64,000 bases of DNA from Lacinutrix jangbogonensis (lineage in GTDB: Bacteria > Bacteroidota > Bacteroidia > Flavobacteriales > Flavobacteriaceae). Below, piece by piece: positions 41,160 through 51,148 of this stretch. The stretch is taken from NCBI RefSeq assembly GCF_000797445.1, contig NZ_JSWF01000030.1:62001-126000 (forward strand), written 5' to 3'. Position 1 is the first letter of the stretch, and every line of letters begins with the position of its first letter. The translations under genes and the position numbers were made by a program. A model generated the notes under the pieces. That model had not been told where the DNA came from, made no database searches, and saw nothing but the letters and a program-made list of their open reading frames with translations.

Positions 41160-41978
41160 TTATAGGTTATTTAGGTTGTCTATTTCTGTTTGAACATCAA
41201 TAAGATAAGCTCTAAAACCGGCATTTGGATTAGTATAATAATTAGTCTCTTGAAACTTTAAAAGCGCTTTATTAAACTGAATTTTAGCGTCTTCAAATTT
41301 CGATTTTCCTTTATAGGCTAACCCAAGATAATAGTAACTATCTGGAATGTCCTTATTAACCGTAAATTGTTTTTCCATCATTTCAATTGCTTTGTCATAC
41401 TGCTTATTATGTAAATATAAAAGACCTAAAGTGTGATAATCTGATAACCCAATATCATCTTCAGATTCATATGTGGCGATACAATCTTCTATAGTTCTTA
41501 TTGCTTTTTTATAATTATTATTTTTAGCATAGGCTAAGCTTAAGATTAATCGCATGTCTTTTTCTCCACCTGGTGTAAATTGAAGATATGCTTTAGGTAA
41601 TGCGTAATATGTTTCTAAATCTTTGATACACAAATCGTAGTTTTGATACTGCCAATACCAATAGGCTCTGTAGCCTAGATATTCTAAAGGTTTTAATGCT
41701 ACGGCTTTGTTAAGTATTTTAAGCCCATCATTTAGAAAACCTCTTTTTAAAAACGGGACAGCTTTTTGGTAATAAGACCAAGCGAAATTTGGAGCAATCC
41801 TAATAGCTTCATCAAAAATTAATTGAGATTCTTTACTCCCTTGTTTGTGTTTTATAGCTTCGTCACATAATTCGCAGGCTTCACGCTCTGGGCTTTTTTC
41901 AGAATATATGAAACAATTCTCTTGACTGAATAAAAAAGCTGAAAAAAGAAAGAGGACAGTGTTTATTATAATTTTCAT
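41160..41978 (-). CDS. Secreted TPR protein, module copy 2 (unit B2)
   Basis: 272 residues, signal peptide ending FLFSQ, then Cys-rich start (NCFIYSEKSPEREACELCDE) and TPR repeats (about 60-255: FLKRGFLNDGLKILNKAVAL, DYHTLGLLYLHNKQYDKAIE, DSYYYLGLAYKGKSKFEDAK). Overlaps the upstream unit-A gene by 4 bases (ATGA type), so translation is coupled. Paralogue of the gene at 39781. Confidence 0.75.
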   Translation of the reverse strand: MKIIINTVLFLFSAFLFSQENCFIYSEKSPEREACELCDEAIKHKQGSKESQLIFDEAIRIAPNFAWSYYQKAVPFLKRGFLNDGLKILNKAVALKPLEYLGYRAYWYWQYQNYDLCIKDLETYYALPKAYLQFTPGGEKDMRLILSLAYAKNNNYKKAIRTIEDCIATYESEDDIGLSDYHTLGLLYLHNKQYDKAIEMMEKQFTVNKDIPDSYYYLGLAYKGKSKFEDAKIQFNKALLKFQETNYYTNPNAGFRAYLIDVQTEIDNLNNL

Positions 41979-42475
41979 ACTAACTGAATTTGACCATTAA
42001 CTATTTTTAAAGTAATAAACTTATAGCCATCGTAATCTTTACCTTCATAAAAAGGATGTTTCCATTTTTTAAGATCTTTAAAAATATCAAGAATGTGAAT
42101 TTGTAATTCTTTTGAAGGGTTTGCTAAATTAAACGTACCATCTAAAACTTCCATTCTAAAGCGGCCAGCTTCATCTTTACAGTTTATTACAAACCGAATA
42201 ATAAAATACCCATTAAATGAATTGTATTTAGTTTGAAACTTATAGTTTTCATTAAGCTCCTTTTGGATTGCTTTATAACCGCCGTCGTATTTTACGTAAG
42301 CACGTTTATGAAGCGTATTTGAAGCATCGCAGAGTTGGAAATTAGCATCATCTAGGTTAACATCAAAAGGAGTGTCTCCAATTTGATTTTGATAATTTTG
42401 TGATTTTTTTTCTGTTTGATTACAAGAACATAAAAAAGTAACGCCAATTAGAAATAGGAATATATTTCGTTTCAT
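41975..42475 (-). CDS. Lipoprotein with TonB-C-like domain, module copy 2 (unit A2)
   Basis: 166 residues, lipoprotein signal with Cys16 or Cys18 (VTFLCSCNQTEKKS). The conserved domain includes FQLCDASNTLHKRAYVKYDG, GYFIIRFVINCKDEAGRFRM and a C-terminal FITLKIVNGQIQLV. Paralogue of 40589-41149. First gene of the four-gene leftward operon A2-B2-A1-B1. The pairing of a TonB-C-like domain with TPR protein, twice, suggests the two proteins act together; function unknown. Confidence 0.7.
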   Translation of the reverse strand: MKRNIFLFLIGVTFLCSCNQTEKKSQNYQNQIGDTPFDVNLDDANFQLCDASNTLHKRAYVKYDGGYKAIQKELNENYKFQTKYNSFNGYFIIRFVINCKDEAGRFRMEVLDGTFNLANPSKELQIHILDIFKDLKKWKHPFYEGKDYDGYKFITLKIVNGQIQLV

Positions 42476-42490
42476 AAGTCTAATCTAATA

Positions 42491-42514
42491 AAAAAACCCT
42501 GCAAAAGCAGGATT
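42491..42514 (-). terminator. Terminator of aspS
   Basis: On the - strand AATCCTGC, TTTT loop, GCAGG, followed by a T-rich run; it lies between the aspS stop and the downstream module start. Confidence 0.65.
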
Positions 42515-42545
42515 GATTTATAAACAGTTAATTTGAAGGTATAAA

Positions 42546-44294
42546 CTACAAATCTAATTTTAAATTTAATTCTTTTAATTGCGCTGCATCAATAGGAGCA
42601 GGAGCATCAATCATAACATCGCGACCAGAATTGTTTTTTGGGAAGGCTATAAAATCTCTAATAGTTTCTTGACCACCAAGAATAGCAACTAATCTATCTA
42701 AACCAAAGGCTAATCCACCATGAGGAGGAGCACCATATTCGAAAGCATCCATTAAGAAACCAAACTGTGCTTTAGCATCTTCATCGCTAAAACCTAAATG
42801 CTTTAGCATGATTGCTTGAGTTGCTTTATCATGTATTCTAATAGAACCACCACCAATTTCGTTTCCGTTTAATACTAAATCGTAAGCATTAGCTTTTACT
42901 TCACCTGGGTTAGAATCTAATAATTCTATTTGTCCTGGTTTTGGTGATGTAAATGGATGATGCATGGCGTGGTAATGTCCAGTCTCTTCATCTAATTCTA
43001 ATAATGGGAAATCAATGACCCAAAGCGGAGCAAATACTTTTGGATCTCTAAGACCTAAACGAGTGGCTAATTCCATACGCAAGGCACTTAATTGTGCACG
43101 TACTTTATTAGTGTCGCCAGATAACACGCAAACTAAGTCTCCAGCTTTTGCGCCAGTTATTTCTGCCCATTTTGCTAAATCCTCTTGATCGTAGAATTTG
43201 TCTACAGAAGATTTAAAACTTCCATCGTCGTTACAACGCGAATATATCATGCCTAAAGCACCAACTTGTGGACGCTTTACCCAATCGATTAATTTATCAA
43301 TTTCTTTTCTTGTGTGTTTGTTTCCGCCAGGAACAGCGATACCGACAACTAATTCTGCGTTATTAAAAACGCCAAATTCTTTGTGTTGTGCTACTGCATT
43401 TAATTCGCCAAACTCCATGCCGAATCTAATGTCTGGTTTATCGTTTCCGTATAAACGCATAGCATCATCGTATAACATTCTTGGGAATTTTTCTACTTCG
43501 ACACCGTTGACTTCTTTAAGTAAATGACGTGTTAAACCTTCAAAAACATTTAGAATATCTTCTTGTTCTACAAACGCCATTTCACAATCAATTTGTGTGA
43601 ATTCTGGTTGCCTGTCTGCACGTAAATCTTCATCTCTAAAACACTTTACGATTTGGAAATACTTATCCATTCCGCCAATCATTAAAAGCTGTTTAAAGGT
43701 TTGAGGTGATTGTGGTAATGCGTAAAATTCACCTTCATTCATACGAGAAGGCACCACAAAATCTCTTGCACCTTCTGGTGTAGATTTTATTAAATAAGGT
43801 GTTTCAACTTCTATAAATCCACCGTTAGATAGATAGTTTCTTACTTCTTGAGTAACTTTCGCTCTAAAAATAAGACTATTTTTTACTGGATTACGTCTAA
43901 TATCTAAATAGCGATATTTCATTCTAATATCTTCGCCACCATCCGTTTTATCTTCAATAGTAAAAGGAGGAAGGAGCGCTTCGTTTAAAATATTAAGTTC
44001 AGAAACCAAAATCTCTATATCACCAGTTGGCATATTAGGGTTTTTTGATGCACGCTCAATTACAGCTCCTTTAACCTGTATCACAAACTCACGACCTAAT
44101 TTTTGTGCTTTTTCAAGCAGGTCTTTAGAGGTGCGTTCTTCATCAAAAACAAGTTGCGTCATACCGTAACGGTCGCGTAAATCTACCCAAACAATAAAAC
44201 CTTTATCTCTAGATTTTTGAACCCAACCAGATAAGGTAACTTCTGTATTTATATGTGATGCAGTTAATTCACCGCAATTATGACTTCTGTACAT
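42546..44294 (-). CDS. aspS: Aspartate-tRNA ligase
   Basis: 582 residues, bacterial-type class II AspRS: N-terminal OB anticodon domain ([20 protein letters not shown]), class II motif 2 region [20 protein letters not shown], the bacterial GAD insertion, and motif 3 [15 protein letters not shown] near the C-terminus. It charges tRNA-Asp. Single gene, flanked by terminators on both sides. Confidence 0.97.
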   Translation of the reverse strand: MYRSHNCGELTASHINTEVTLSGWVQKSRDKGFIVWVDLRDRYGMTQLVFDEERTSKDLLEKAQKLGREFVIQVKGAVIERASKNPNMPTGDIEILVSELNILNEALLPPFTIEDKTDGGEDIRMKYRYLDIRRNPVKNSLIFRAKVTQEVRNYLSNGGFIEVETPYLIKSTPEGARDFVVPSRMNEGEFYALPQSPQTFKQLLMIGGMDKYFQIVKCFRDEDLRADRQPEFTQIDCEMAFVEQEDILNVFEGLTRHLLKEVNGVEVEKFPRMLYDDAMRLYGNDKPDIRFGMEFGELNAVAQHKEFGVFNNAELVVGIAVPGGNKHTRKEIDKLIDWVKRPQVGALGMIYSRCNDDGSFKSSVDKFYDQEDLAKWAEITGAKAGDLVCVLSGDTNKVRAQLSALRMELATRLGLRDPKVFAPLWVIDFPLLELDEETGHYHAMHHPFTSPKPGQIELLDSNPGEVKANAYDLVLNGNEIGGGSIRIHDKATQAIMLKHLGFSDEDAKAQFGFLMDAFEYGAPPHGGLAFGLDRLVAILGGQETIRDFIAFPKNNSGRDVMIDAPAPIDAAQLKELNLKLDL

Positions 44295-44321
44295 AGTGTT
44301 TTTTTATAAGTTGCAAAAATA

Positions 44322-44351
44322 AAAAATCCGAAGCAAAGACTTCGGATTTTT
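44322..44351 (-). terminator. Terminator of the RND efflux operon
   Basis: 12-bp stem AAAAATCCGAAG / CTTCGGATTTTT, loop of 6, with T run on the - strand, 15 bases after the transporter stop. Confidence 0.85.
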
Positions 44352-44365
44352 ATAAAATGATTTCT

Positions 44366-47300
44366 CTATTTCTCTAAAGCGAGTTCGGTATCGCTTTCTT
44401 CTATTTCTATTTGTTCTTCTTTTGAAGAAAAACGGTCTCTTAGCCAACTTTTAAACTTAGTAACTAAGAAAAACAGTATAGGCACAATTATTAAGGTTAG
44501 AAAAGTTGCAATAAATAACCCGTAAATTACTGTCCAAGCTAGTGGTCCCCAAAAGACAACGTTATCTCCTCCCATATAAATATTAGGGTCAAAGTCTGCA
44601 AAAAGTGTAAAGAAGTTAATGTTTAAGCCAATTGCTAAAGGAATTAAACCAAATATGGTTGTTATCGCTGTTAATAATACTGGTCTTAAACGGGCTTTAC
44701 CTGCTTTTACAATACTTTCAAAGAGATCTTTGTTAGACAAGTAATCCTCTTTTTCTAAATCTAATTCCGCTTTCTGTCTGTCTATAAGAAGTTGTGCATA
44801 ATCTAATAGTACTACACCATTATTTACTACAATTCCTGCTAGCGATATAATGCCAACCATAGTCATCATAATAACAAAAGCACTTCCAGAAATAACAATA
44901 CCGCCAAATACGCCTATGAAACTTAGGAAAATAGCAATCATGATAATTGTAGGTTTTGAAATCGAATTAAATTGGAATATTAATATGAAAAAAATCAGTC
45001 CTAATCCTGTAAAAAATGCTCCAATTAAGAAAAGCATTTGTTTGTTTTGCTCTTCGATTTGACCAGTGTAATCAATTTTTATCTCGTTAGGTAAATCTTC
45101 ATAACTTTTCATTTCGTTTTGAATTTGACTTACAATTGCAGCCGCATCTGTATAACCAGGGGATAATGCAGAATAAACAGTTACAACGCGCTTCGTGTCT
45201 TTGTGTTTTATTGCACTAAAACCAGAGTTGTTTTCGTATTTTGTAACTGCAGAAAGTGGGATGCTTTTTATTTGGCCGGTATTATCTCTAAACGTAATGT
45301 TTTGATTAAATAGAGCGCTTTTATTGTATCTATTTTCTTCATTAAAACGAATGTAAATATCAAAATCGTCGCCATCTTCTTTGTAAACACCAGCTTTAGC
45401 TCCAAATATAGAATTACGTAGTTGTTGTCCAACTTGAGCAGCACTAATACCTAGTTCACCTGCTTTTTCTCTATCGATAGTAACACGCATTGTTGGCTTG
45501 TCTTTATTAACGTCTATCTTAAGCTCGTCTATACCAGCAATGTTTTTTGTGTTAATAAACTCACGCATATTTTCGGCTGTTGCAATGAGCTCATTATAAT
45601 CATCACCTTCAATTTCTATATTAATTGGAGCACCAGCTGGTGGTCCATTAGCATCTTTCTCTACTGAAATTAAAACGCCTGGGTAAATACCAACTAACGC
45701 AGCTTGTACTTTTTGACGTAACAACTCACTATCTTCTCCACGTCTATATTTATACTCACGCATGGAAGCTGTAATTTTACCTTTATGTGGCATTTCGGCA
45801 GAAGATCCACCATCTGTTTGAGGGTTTCCTGCACCTTCACCAACTTGAGAGACTGTACTTTCTACTAAGAAATTTCTATCGTTATCCATGTATAGATCTT
45901 GGTTAAGAACCGTAAATACACGTTTTTCAATTTCTTTAGTTATTGCATTTGTTTTTTCGATAGCCGTCCCTTGCGGATATTCTATATAAACAATAATCTG
46001 ATTTGGTTTGTTATCTGGAAAAAACTCAACCTTTGTTCTTTGTGTTGCTAATGAAATACCAAAAACAATAAAAGAAGCTATGAGTAATAGAAACGTACCA
46101 ATACTTAAAACATAAGGTCTCCAACCGGTAAGCGCACTTCGTAATTGGCGCTCGTACCAGTTTTCTAAATTTACTAAAGCTTTATTTTGAAAGCTATTTG
46201 CCCATTTTCTAATAAAAAAACGATACGCCCAGAGCATAACAGCTGTAAAAATCATTATTGTACCTAAACCTTTATAAGTTCCTCCATATAAAAGAATGAG
46301 TACACCAAAGGCCGCGACTATTACCGTTGTTCTAATAATTTGTTTTATAGGCATGTCTTTGTCTTCTATAGTCATGAATCTTGACACCAAAACAGAATTG
46401 AAAAATATGGCTACAAATAATGAAGAACCTAATACTACAGACAGTGTTATTGGTAAAATTTTCATAAATTCTCCCATAATACCTGGCCAAAAGGCTAAAG
46501 GCGTAAATGCAGCAACTGTTGTTGCTGTGGATATGATAATAGGAAAAGCAATTTCGCTAATCCCTTTTTTCGCAGCCTCAATTCTGCTCATACCTTCAGA
46601 CTCCATTAAACGATAGACGTTTTCTACAACTACAATTCCATTATCTACAAGCATACCAAGTCCCATAATAAGACCAAAGAGCACCATTGTATTTAAACTT
46701 TGCCCAAGCAATTCTAAAATCATTAGAGACATAAACATGGACATTGGTATTGCAAAACCAACAAATAATGCGTTTTTAAAACCTAAAAAGAACATTAAAA
46801 CGGTGACCACTAAAATAACTCCAAAAATGATGTTATTTACTAAGTCGTCTACTTGGCCAATGGTTACTGAAGATTGATCGTTAGTTACTGTTACTAATAA
46901 GTCTTTTGGAAACACATTGTCTATAGCCTCTTTTACTATAACTTGAATTTGCTCTGAGGCAGCAACCATGTTTTTACCAGCACGTTTTTTAACGTCTAAC
47001 ATAACTACTGGCTCTCCATACTCTCTAGCATATGTTGTTTTGTCTTCTTCATTAAAATTTATAGTAGCAATATCTTTTAAGTAAATAGATTTTCCTTTTT
47101 CAGATTTAACAACAAAATTTTCTAACTCAGATGGTTTTTCAATTTCTCCTAGAATTCTAATAGTACGTCTTTGACCACTGGCTTTTAAATTTCCTGCAGA
47201 CATCGTTAAATTTCCGTTATTAATGGCTCCAATAATATCATTAAAAGTAACTTCTGCAGCCATCATTTTATAAATATCTACAGCAACTTCAACTTCTTTA

Positions 47301-47887
47301 TCTTGAGCACCACGAATATCTGCCTTTTTAATTTCTGGTAAATCTTCAATTTCATCTTGGAGATATTCTGCAAACTCTTTTAGTTTTTGAATGGGATAAT
47401 CTCCAGAGATATTAATGTTTAGAATTGGCATTTCTTCAGAAAGACTTAATTCAAAAACATCTGGTTCTACTTTTGCTCCATTAAAAGTTGGCCAATCTTC
47501 ACTAGATGTTTCTGTGTCTATTCCATCCTTTACCTTTTGTTTTGCTTGATCTACAGTAATCCCTTCATCAAACTCAATAATTAACATAGAATAATCTTCT
47601 TGAGATGTTGAGGTTATTTCTACGACATTACTTGTTGTTTTTAATTTATCCTCTAAAGGATCTGTAATTAGTTTTTCAATATCCTCAGCAGTATTTCCTG
47701 GGTAAATAGAGCTAACATAAATTTTAGTTTCGTTTACTTCTGGGAAGTTTTCTCTTGGCATGCTAAAGAATGCAGAAATCCCTAAATAAAAGATAACCGC
47801 AATAAGCACATACATTGTGGTTTTATTGTTAATTGCCCACGATGATAAACCAAATTCTTTATCGACTTGTTTTTTCTTTTTGGTCAT
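44366..47887 (-). CDS. RND efflux pump inner membrane transporter (HAE1-like)
   Basis: 1173 residues, with the usual RND layout: first membrane helix (about 18-38), porter domain, helices 2-7 around 360-600, second porter domain, helices 8-12 after about 950. Family motifs include GLIMGLGMLVDNGIVVVENV (TM4 Asp pair region) and GIISLAGIVVNNGVVLLDYA. There is an additional helical segment and insertion around 525-600, longer than in AcrB. Proton-driven export of drugs, metals or envelope molecules; substrate unknown. Last gene of the leftward operon tetR-tolC-adaptor-RND, 10 bases after the adaptor. Confidence 0.92.
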   Translation of the reverse strand: MTKKKKQVDKEFGLSSWAINNKTTMYVLIAVIFYLGISAFFSMPRENFPEVNETKIYVSSIYPGNTAEDIEKLITDPLEDKLKTTSNVVEITSTSQEDYSMLIIEFDEGITVDQAKQKVKDGIDTETSSEDWPTFNGAKVEPDVFELSLSEEMPILNINISGDYPIQKLKEFAEYLQDEIEDLPEIKKADIRGAQDKEVEVAVDIYKMMAAEVTFNDIIGAINNGNLTMSAGNLKASGQRRTIRILGEIEKPSELENFVVKSEKGKSIYLKDIATINFNEEDKTTYAREYGEPVVMLDVKKRAGKNMVAASEQIQVIVKEAIDNVFPKDLLVTVTNDQSSVTIGQVDDLVNNIIFGVILVVTVLMFFLGFKNALFVGFAIPMSMFMSLMILELLGQSLNTMVLFGLIMGLGMLVDNGIVVVENVYRLMESEGMSRIEAAKKGISEIAFPIIISTATTVAAFTPLAFWPGIMGEFMKILPITLSVVLGSSLFVAIFFNSVLVSRFMTIEDKDMPIKQIIRTTVIVAAFGVLILLYGGTYKGLGTIMIFTAVMLWAYRFFIRKWANSFQNKALVNLENWYERQLRSALTGWRPYVLSIGTFLLLIASFIVFGISLATQRTKVEFFPDNKPNQIIVYIEYPQGTAIEKTNAITKEIEKRVFTVLNQDLYMDNDRNFLVESTVSQVGEGAGNPQTDGGSSAEMPHKGKITASMREYKYRRGEDSELLRQKVQAALVGIYPGVLISVEKDANGPPAGAPINIEIEGDDYNELIATAENMREFINTKNIAGIDELKIDVNKDKPTMRVTIDREKAGELGISAAQVGQQLRNSIFGAKAGVYKEDGDDFDIYIRFNEENRYNKSALFNQNITFRDNTGQIKSIPLSAVTKYENNSGFSAIKHKDTKRVVTVYSALSPGYTDAAAIVSQIQNEMKSYEDLPNEIKIDYTGQIEEQNKQMLFLIGAFFTGLGLIFFILIFQFNSISKPTIIMIAIFLSFIGVFGGIVISGSAFVIMMTMVGIISLAGIVVNNGVVLLDYAQLLIDRQKAELDLEKEDYLSNKDLFESIVKAGKARLRPVLLTAITTIFGLIPLAIGLNINFFTLFADFDPNIYMGGDNVVFWGPLAWTVIYGLFIATFLTLIIVPILFFLVTKFKSWLRDRFSSKEEQIEIEESDTELALEK

Positions 47888-47897
47888 GTTTTTTGGT

Positions 47898-49067
47898 TTA
47901 GTAGTTTATTACTTTTACAGTTTGGCCATCTTTAACACTTCTGGCTCCTTCTTTTATAAGTTCAGCACCACTTTCGATATTTTCTAAAACCTCGATAACA
48001 TCGCCTTGTGTTCTTCCTGTTTTAATAATGATTTTGCTTACAATACCTTCATTATTCTCTTTTTTGTTTTTTACAACATAAACATATTGTTCGCCTTCTG
48101 CATTTTCAGAAATAATACTTTGCGGTACAAGTATTGCTTTTTCGTTTGTGTAATCGTTAATTTTAAGTTTTGCAGTTAAGTTTGGCTTAATGCTTTTATC
48201 TTTATTTGGGACACCAATTTCTACTTTAAAAGTTCTATTTGCAAGATTTATTACTGCTCCAGCTTGACGGACTTGAGTATCTATACTTTTACCTAAAACG
48301 GGAAACTCAACATTAACAGCTTTCCCTTTTGTTATATATGAAACGTAGCTTTCAGGAACATCTGTTTCTATATGCATATTATCAAGGTTTACAATTTGCA
48401 TAAGCGGCGTTTGTCCTGCGCCTACAACACTTCCTTTTTCGGTAATAACATCATCAATGGTACCACTAAAAGGAGCTCTTACAGTTGTTTTATTTATTTG
48501 CTGTTGTAATTGGTTAATTGCTTGTTGTTGTGATTCGTAAGAGGATTTGGCTTGTAAATACTGAATTTCGCTACCAATTTTCTGATCCCATAATCGTTTC
48601 TGACGCTCAAAAGTTGTTTTTGCTAAATCTGACTGTATTCTAAATTGTGCTAATTGTTGGCTTAGTCCACCATCATCAATTTTAGCTAAAATTTGACCTT
48701 TAGAAACGCGTTGTCCTTCTTTTACATAAACGTTTGTTAGTATCCCACTAAATTCTGGTGTAATAATTAAAAGGTTTTTAGTAGTTACGTTTCCTTGTAA
48801 TTCTAAAACGTGATTAAAAACTTCCTCTTTTGCTGTGAAAGTTGTAATTAATGGTACTTTTTGGGTTGTGTCTAGTGATTTAATTCTATCGTCTAATAAT
48901 TTTATTTTAGTTTGAACTACATCCTGTTCTGCTACAAGCTTTGCTCTTTTAGCACGAATACCTTCTAAGTTGTTAGTTTCTAATACTTTTTCTACTGTAT
49001 TTTTCTTGTTTTGGCTACAAGAAACTAATAGAAGTGTTATGATAAATAGTGAAAATATATGTTTCAT
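47898..49067 (-). CDS. RND efflux periplasmic adaptor lipoprotein
   Basis: 389 residues, lipoprotein signal (LLLVSCSQNKK), a coiled-coil segment (about 30-70, and 140-190 with QQQAINQLQQQINKT), lipoyl/barrel-sandwich motif (GVYVKEGQRVSKGQILAKID-like, about 110-135) and beta-barrel domain, with the second half lipoyl motif TVRAPFSGTIDDVITEKGSV. It links the inner membrane pump to the outer membrane channel. Confidence 0.92.
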   Translation of the reverse strand: MKHIFSLFIITLLLVSCSQNKKNTVEKVLETNNLEGIRAKRAKLVAEQDVVQTKIKLLDDRIKSLDTTQKVPLITTFTAKEEVFNHVLELQGNVTTKNLLIITPEFSGILTNVYVKEGQRVSKGQILAKIDDGGLSQQLAQFRIQSDLAKTTFERQKRLWDQKIGSEIQYLQAKSSYESQQQAINQLQQQINKTTVRAPFSGTIDDVITEKGSVVGAGQTPLMQIVNLDNMHIETDVPESYVSYITKGKAVNVEFPVLGKSIDTQVRQAGAVINLANRTFKVEIGVPNKDKSIKPNLTAKLKINDYTNEKAILVPQSIISENAEGEQYVYVVKNKKENNEGIVSKIIIKTGRTQGDVIEVLENIESGAELIKEGARSVKDGQTVKVINY

Positions 49068-49099
49068 TTTGATTGTATTTTTTGATTAGATTATTCTTT

Positions 49100-50416
49100 T
49101 TATATTTCGTTTAAAACGGTTTCTAGTTCAGCTTTTTTATTAATAACATCAAGCATAGTTTGCAATAATTCGTTTTGCGCAGTGTAAAGTTGTGTTTGTG
49201 CTTGGCGAAGTTCGAAGCTTGAAGCTATGCCTTCAAAAAATTTAATTTCATTTTTTTTCTCAATACGTTCTGCTAATGCTAAGTTTTCTTTTTTATTATC
49301 GTATTCTTCAATAGCAAATTGATAATCGCTTTTTGCGGCAGCTATTTGAAGTTTTAGTTGTTGTTCGGTTTCGATTAAGTTGTTTTCAGCAATATTTAAA
49401 TTTATTTTCGCGCGTTGAGTTCTGGCACTTTGTAGTCCAACTCCAAAAACTGGAATAGTAATTCTGGCTCCAAAATTTGCTGTGCCAATCCATTGTTGGT
49501 TATTGTTTAAAAAAGTAAATTTTTGACTATTCCCTAAATATCCACCACTAACAAATGCTCCTATAGTGGGTAAAGATTTGCTTTTTTCTAGTTTTACTAA
49601 GAGTTCTTTAGAACGTTTATCGTTATCTGCTATCTTAAAATCGATAGTGTTTTCAACACTGTCACTAGCCTCTAGCAAGTTAATAGTGATATTTTGTTCT
49701 GCTAAAGTATCGAGATTTTCTGTTACTGTTATTAGGTCGTTAATTTCTTTTCCAATGGCAATATTTAGCATTTTATTTCCGATATCTTGGAGTCTAATCA
49801 CATTGTTAAGATTACTTTTTAGTCCAGAAAGTGTGATTTTAAGTTGCTCTACACTTTCTTCTTCTTCTAGTCCATTTTCGAAAATCTTAGTTGTGTCATT
49901 TAGGTTTTTTTCAAGGATAGTGATGTTTTTTTCTAAAATAGAGATGCTTTCTTTTGTCAATAAAACATTTCCGTAGGCATTAATAACTCCTTTTCTTATT
50001 TCAAGATCGGTTTTTTCTTTACTGTTTTTCGAAATTTCTAAAAACACCTTAGAGGCCTGAAGTCCCACGAGATAGGAGCCGTCAAATATAAGTTGATTTA
50101 TGGTTGCACTTGCATTTATAGATTGTTTGGCACCAAAGTCAATAAAACCATCATCTCCAAAATCTATAGGGTCTTGAAATTGTTGCTTAATGTTATTAAT
50201 GTAATCTATTGTTGCCCCCAATTGAGGTAATCCAGTAGCAATAGTTTCCCATTGCTGAGCTTTTGCAGCATCAATATCTAAAGTTGCATTCTTAGATTGT
50301 CTGTTATTCTCTAAAGCATAATCAATGGCTTCTTGTAAAGAAAAAGCGGTTTTGCTTTCTTGAGAGTAAGTAATTGTGCTTATAATAAAACTAAATAATA
50401 TGAGTATTTTTCTCAT
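49100..50416 (-). CDS. TolC-family outer membrane efflux channel
   Basis: 438 residues with signal peptide (MRKILILFSFIISTITYSQE) and the two repeated OEP halves (EAIDYALENNRQSKNATLDI and LKLQIAAAKSDYQFAIEEYD), mostly helical. Third component of the tripartite pump. Its ATG shares one base with the TetR stop codon (TAATG), so it is translationally coupled to the regulator gene. Confidence 0.9.
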   Translation of the reverse strand: MRKILILFSFIISTITYSQESKTAFSLQEAIDYALENNRQSKNATLDIDAAKAQQWETIATGLPQLGATIDYINNIKQQFQDPIDFGDDGFIDFGAKQSINASATINQLIFDGSYLVGLQASKVFLEISKNSKEKTDLEIRKGVINAYGNVLLTKESISILEKNITILEKNLNDTTKIFENGLEEEESVEQLKITLSGLKSNLNNVIRLQDIGNKMLNIAIGKEINDLITVTENLDTLAEQNITINLLEASDSVENTIDFKIADNDKRSKELLVKLEKSKSLPTIGAFVSGGYLGNSQKFTFLNNNQQWIGTANFGARITIPVFGVGLQSARTQRAKINLNIAENNLIETEQQLKLQIAAAKSDYQFAIEEYDNKKENLALAERIEKKNEIKFFEGIASSFELRQAQTQLYTAQNELLQTMLDVINKKAELETVLNEI

Positions 50417-51024
50417 TAGTTAAGATTTGTTTTGTTAATAAATGTGTTGAGAATTTGTAACCCTTTTTCGCTACATATTGCTCTTAAATGGTATTCTAAA
50501 TAGCTTTCCATTAAATATTCCATTGTAAATAATTTTGAAGGAAATATGTTATCGTCTTTAATCCCAGTCATACCATTAAAATACATTCTAGAGATAAAAT
50601 CTACATCAATGTTTTCTCTAAACAAATGAGTATCAACTCCATTTTGCATACTCTGTTTTACGGAGACATGCATTTTTTCAAATTGTTTCATTTTAAGCTG
50701 CTGGTGTATTTGCGGATAATATTTTTTTAATTGAAATTGAGGTGATGTTTTCTCGTTTTTAAGATAATTCATTACAAACATTTTAATGTCGTATAATTCT
50801 TCAATAGGATTGTGAGATGCATCACAAATACAATCTATACCATTACAAATGTTGTCAAATATATCAAGTGTGGTTGCTTCTACTAATTTTGTTTTATTAT
50901 CAAAATGTTGATAAATTGTTTTTTTAGACATACCTAATTCATTAGCTATATCGTCCATTGTAACACTTTTAAAACCAAGTGTTAAGAACAATTCTCCTGC
51001 TTTATGTATAATTTTTTCTCTCAT
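50416..51024 (-). CDS. TetR-family repressor of the efflux operon
   Basis: 202 residues from ATG at 51024 (MREKIIHKAGELFLTLGFKS); an upstream in-frame Met would add 13 residues without family similarity. Helix-turn-helix: MDDIANELGMSKKTIYQHFD (about 24-43). C-terminal ligand-binding domain follows. First gene of the efflux operon, so it probably represses its own promoter between 51025 and 51148 and is relieved by a pump substrate. Confidence 0.9.
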   Translation of the reverse strand: MREKIIHKAGELFLTLGFKSVTMDDIANELGMSKKTIYQHFDNKTKLVEATTLDIFDNICNGIDCICDASHNPIEELYDIKMFVMNYLKNEKTSPQFQLKKYYPQIHQQLKMKQFEKMHVSVKQSMQNGVDTHLFRENIDVDFISRMYFNGMTGIKDDNIFPSKLFTMEYLMESYLEYHLRAICSEKGLQILNTFINKTNLN

Positions 51025-51136
51025 AATGTGATGCAAATGTACACAAGGAAACTTAAAAAACAATAAAAGTTTCCAAAGTTTTAGTTTTTTTTTAACATAG
51101 ATTTTCTATTGGGTGAATTTATTTAGCTTTTTACAT

Positions 51137-51144
51137 TATTTTTG
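51137..51144 (+). promoter_or_regulatory. -7 element (TATTTTTG) just before the polyprenyl synthetase start
   Basis: Perfect TAnnTTTG ending four bases before the ATG at 51149. If used, the transcript would begin at or near the start codon (leaderless), or translation begins further downstream. No TTG at the standard distance. Confidence 0.4.
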
Positions 51145-51148
51145 TACG

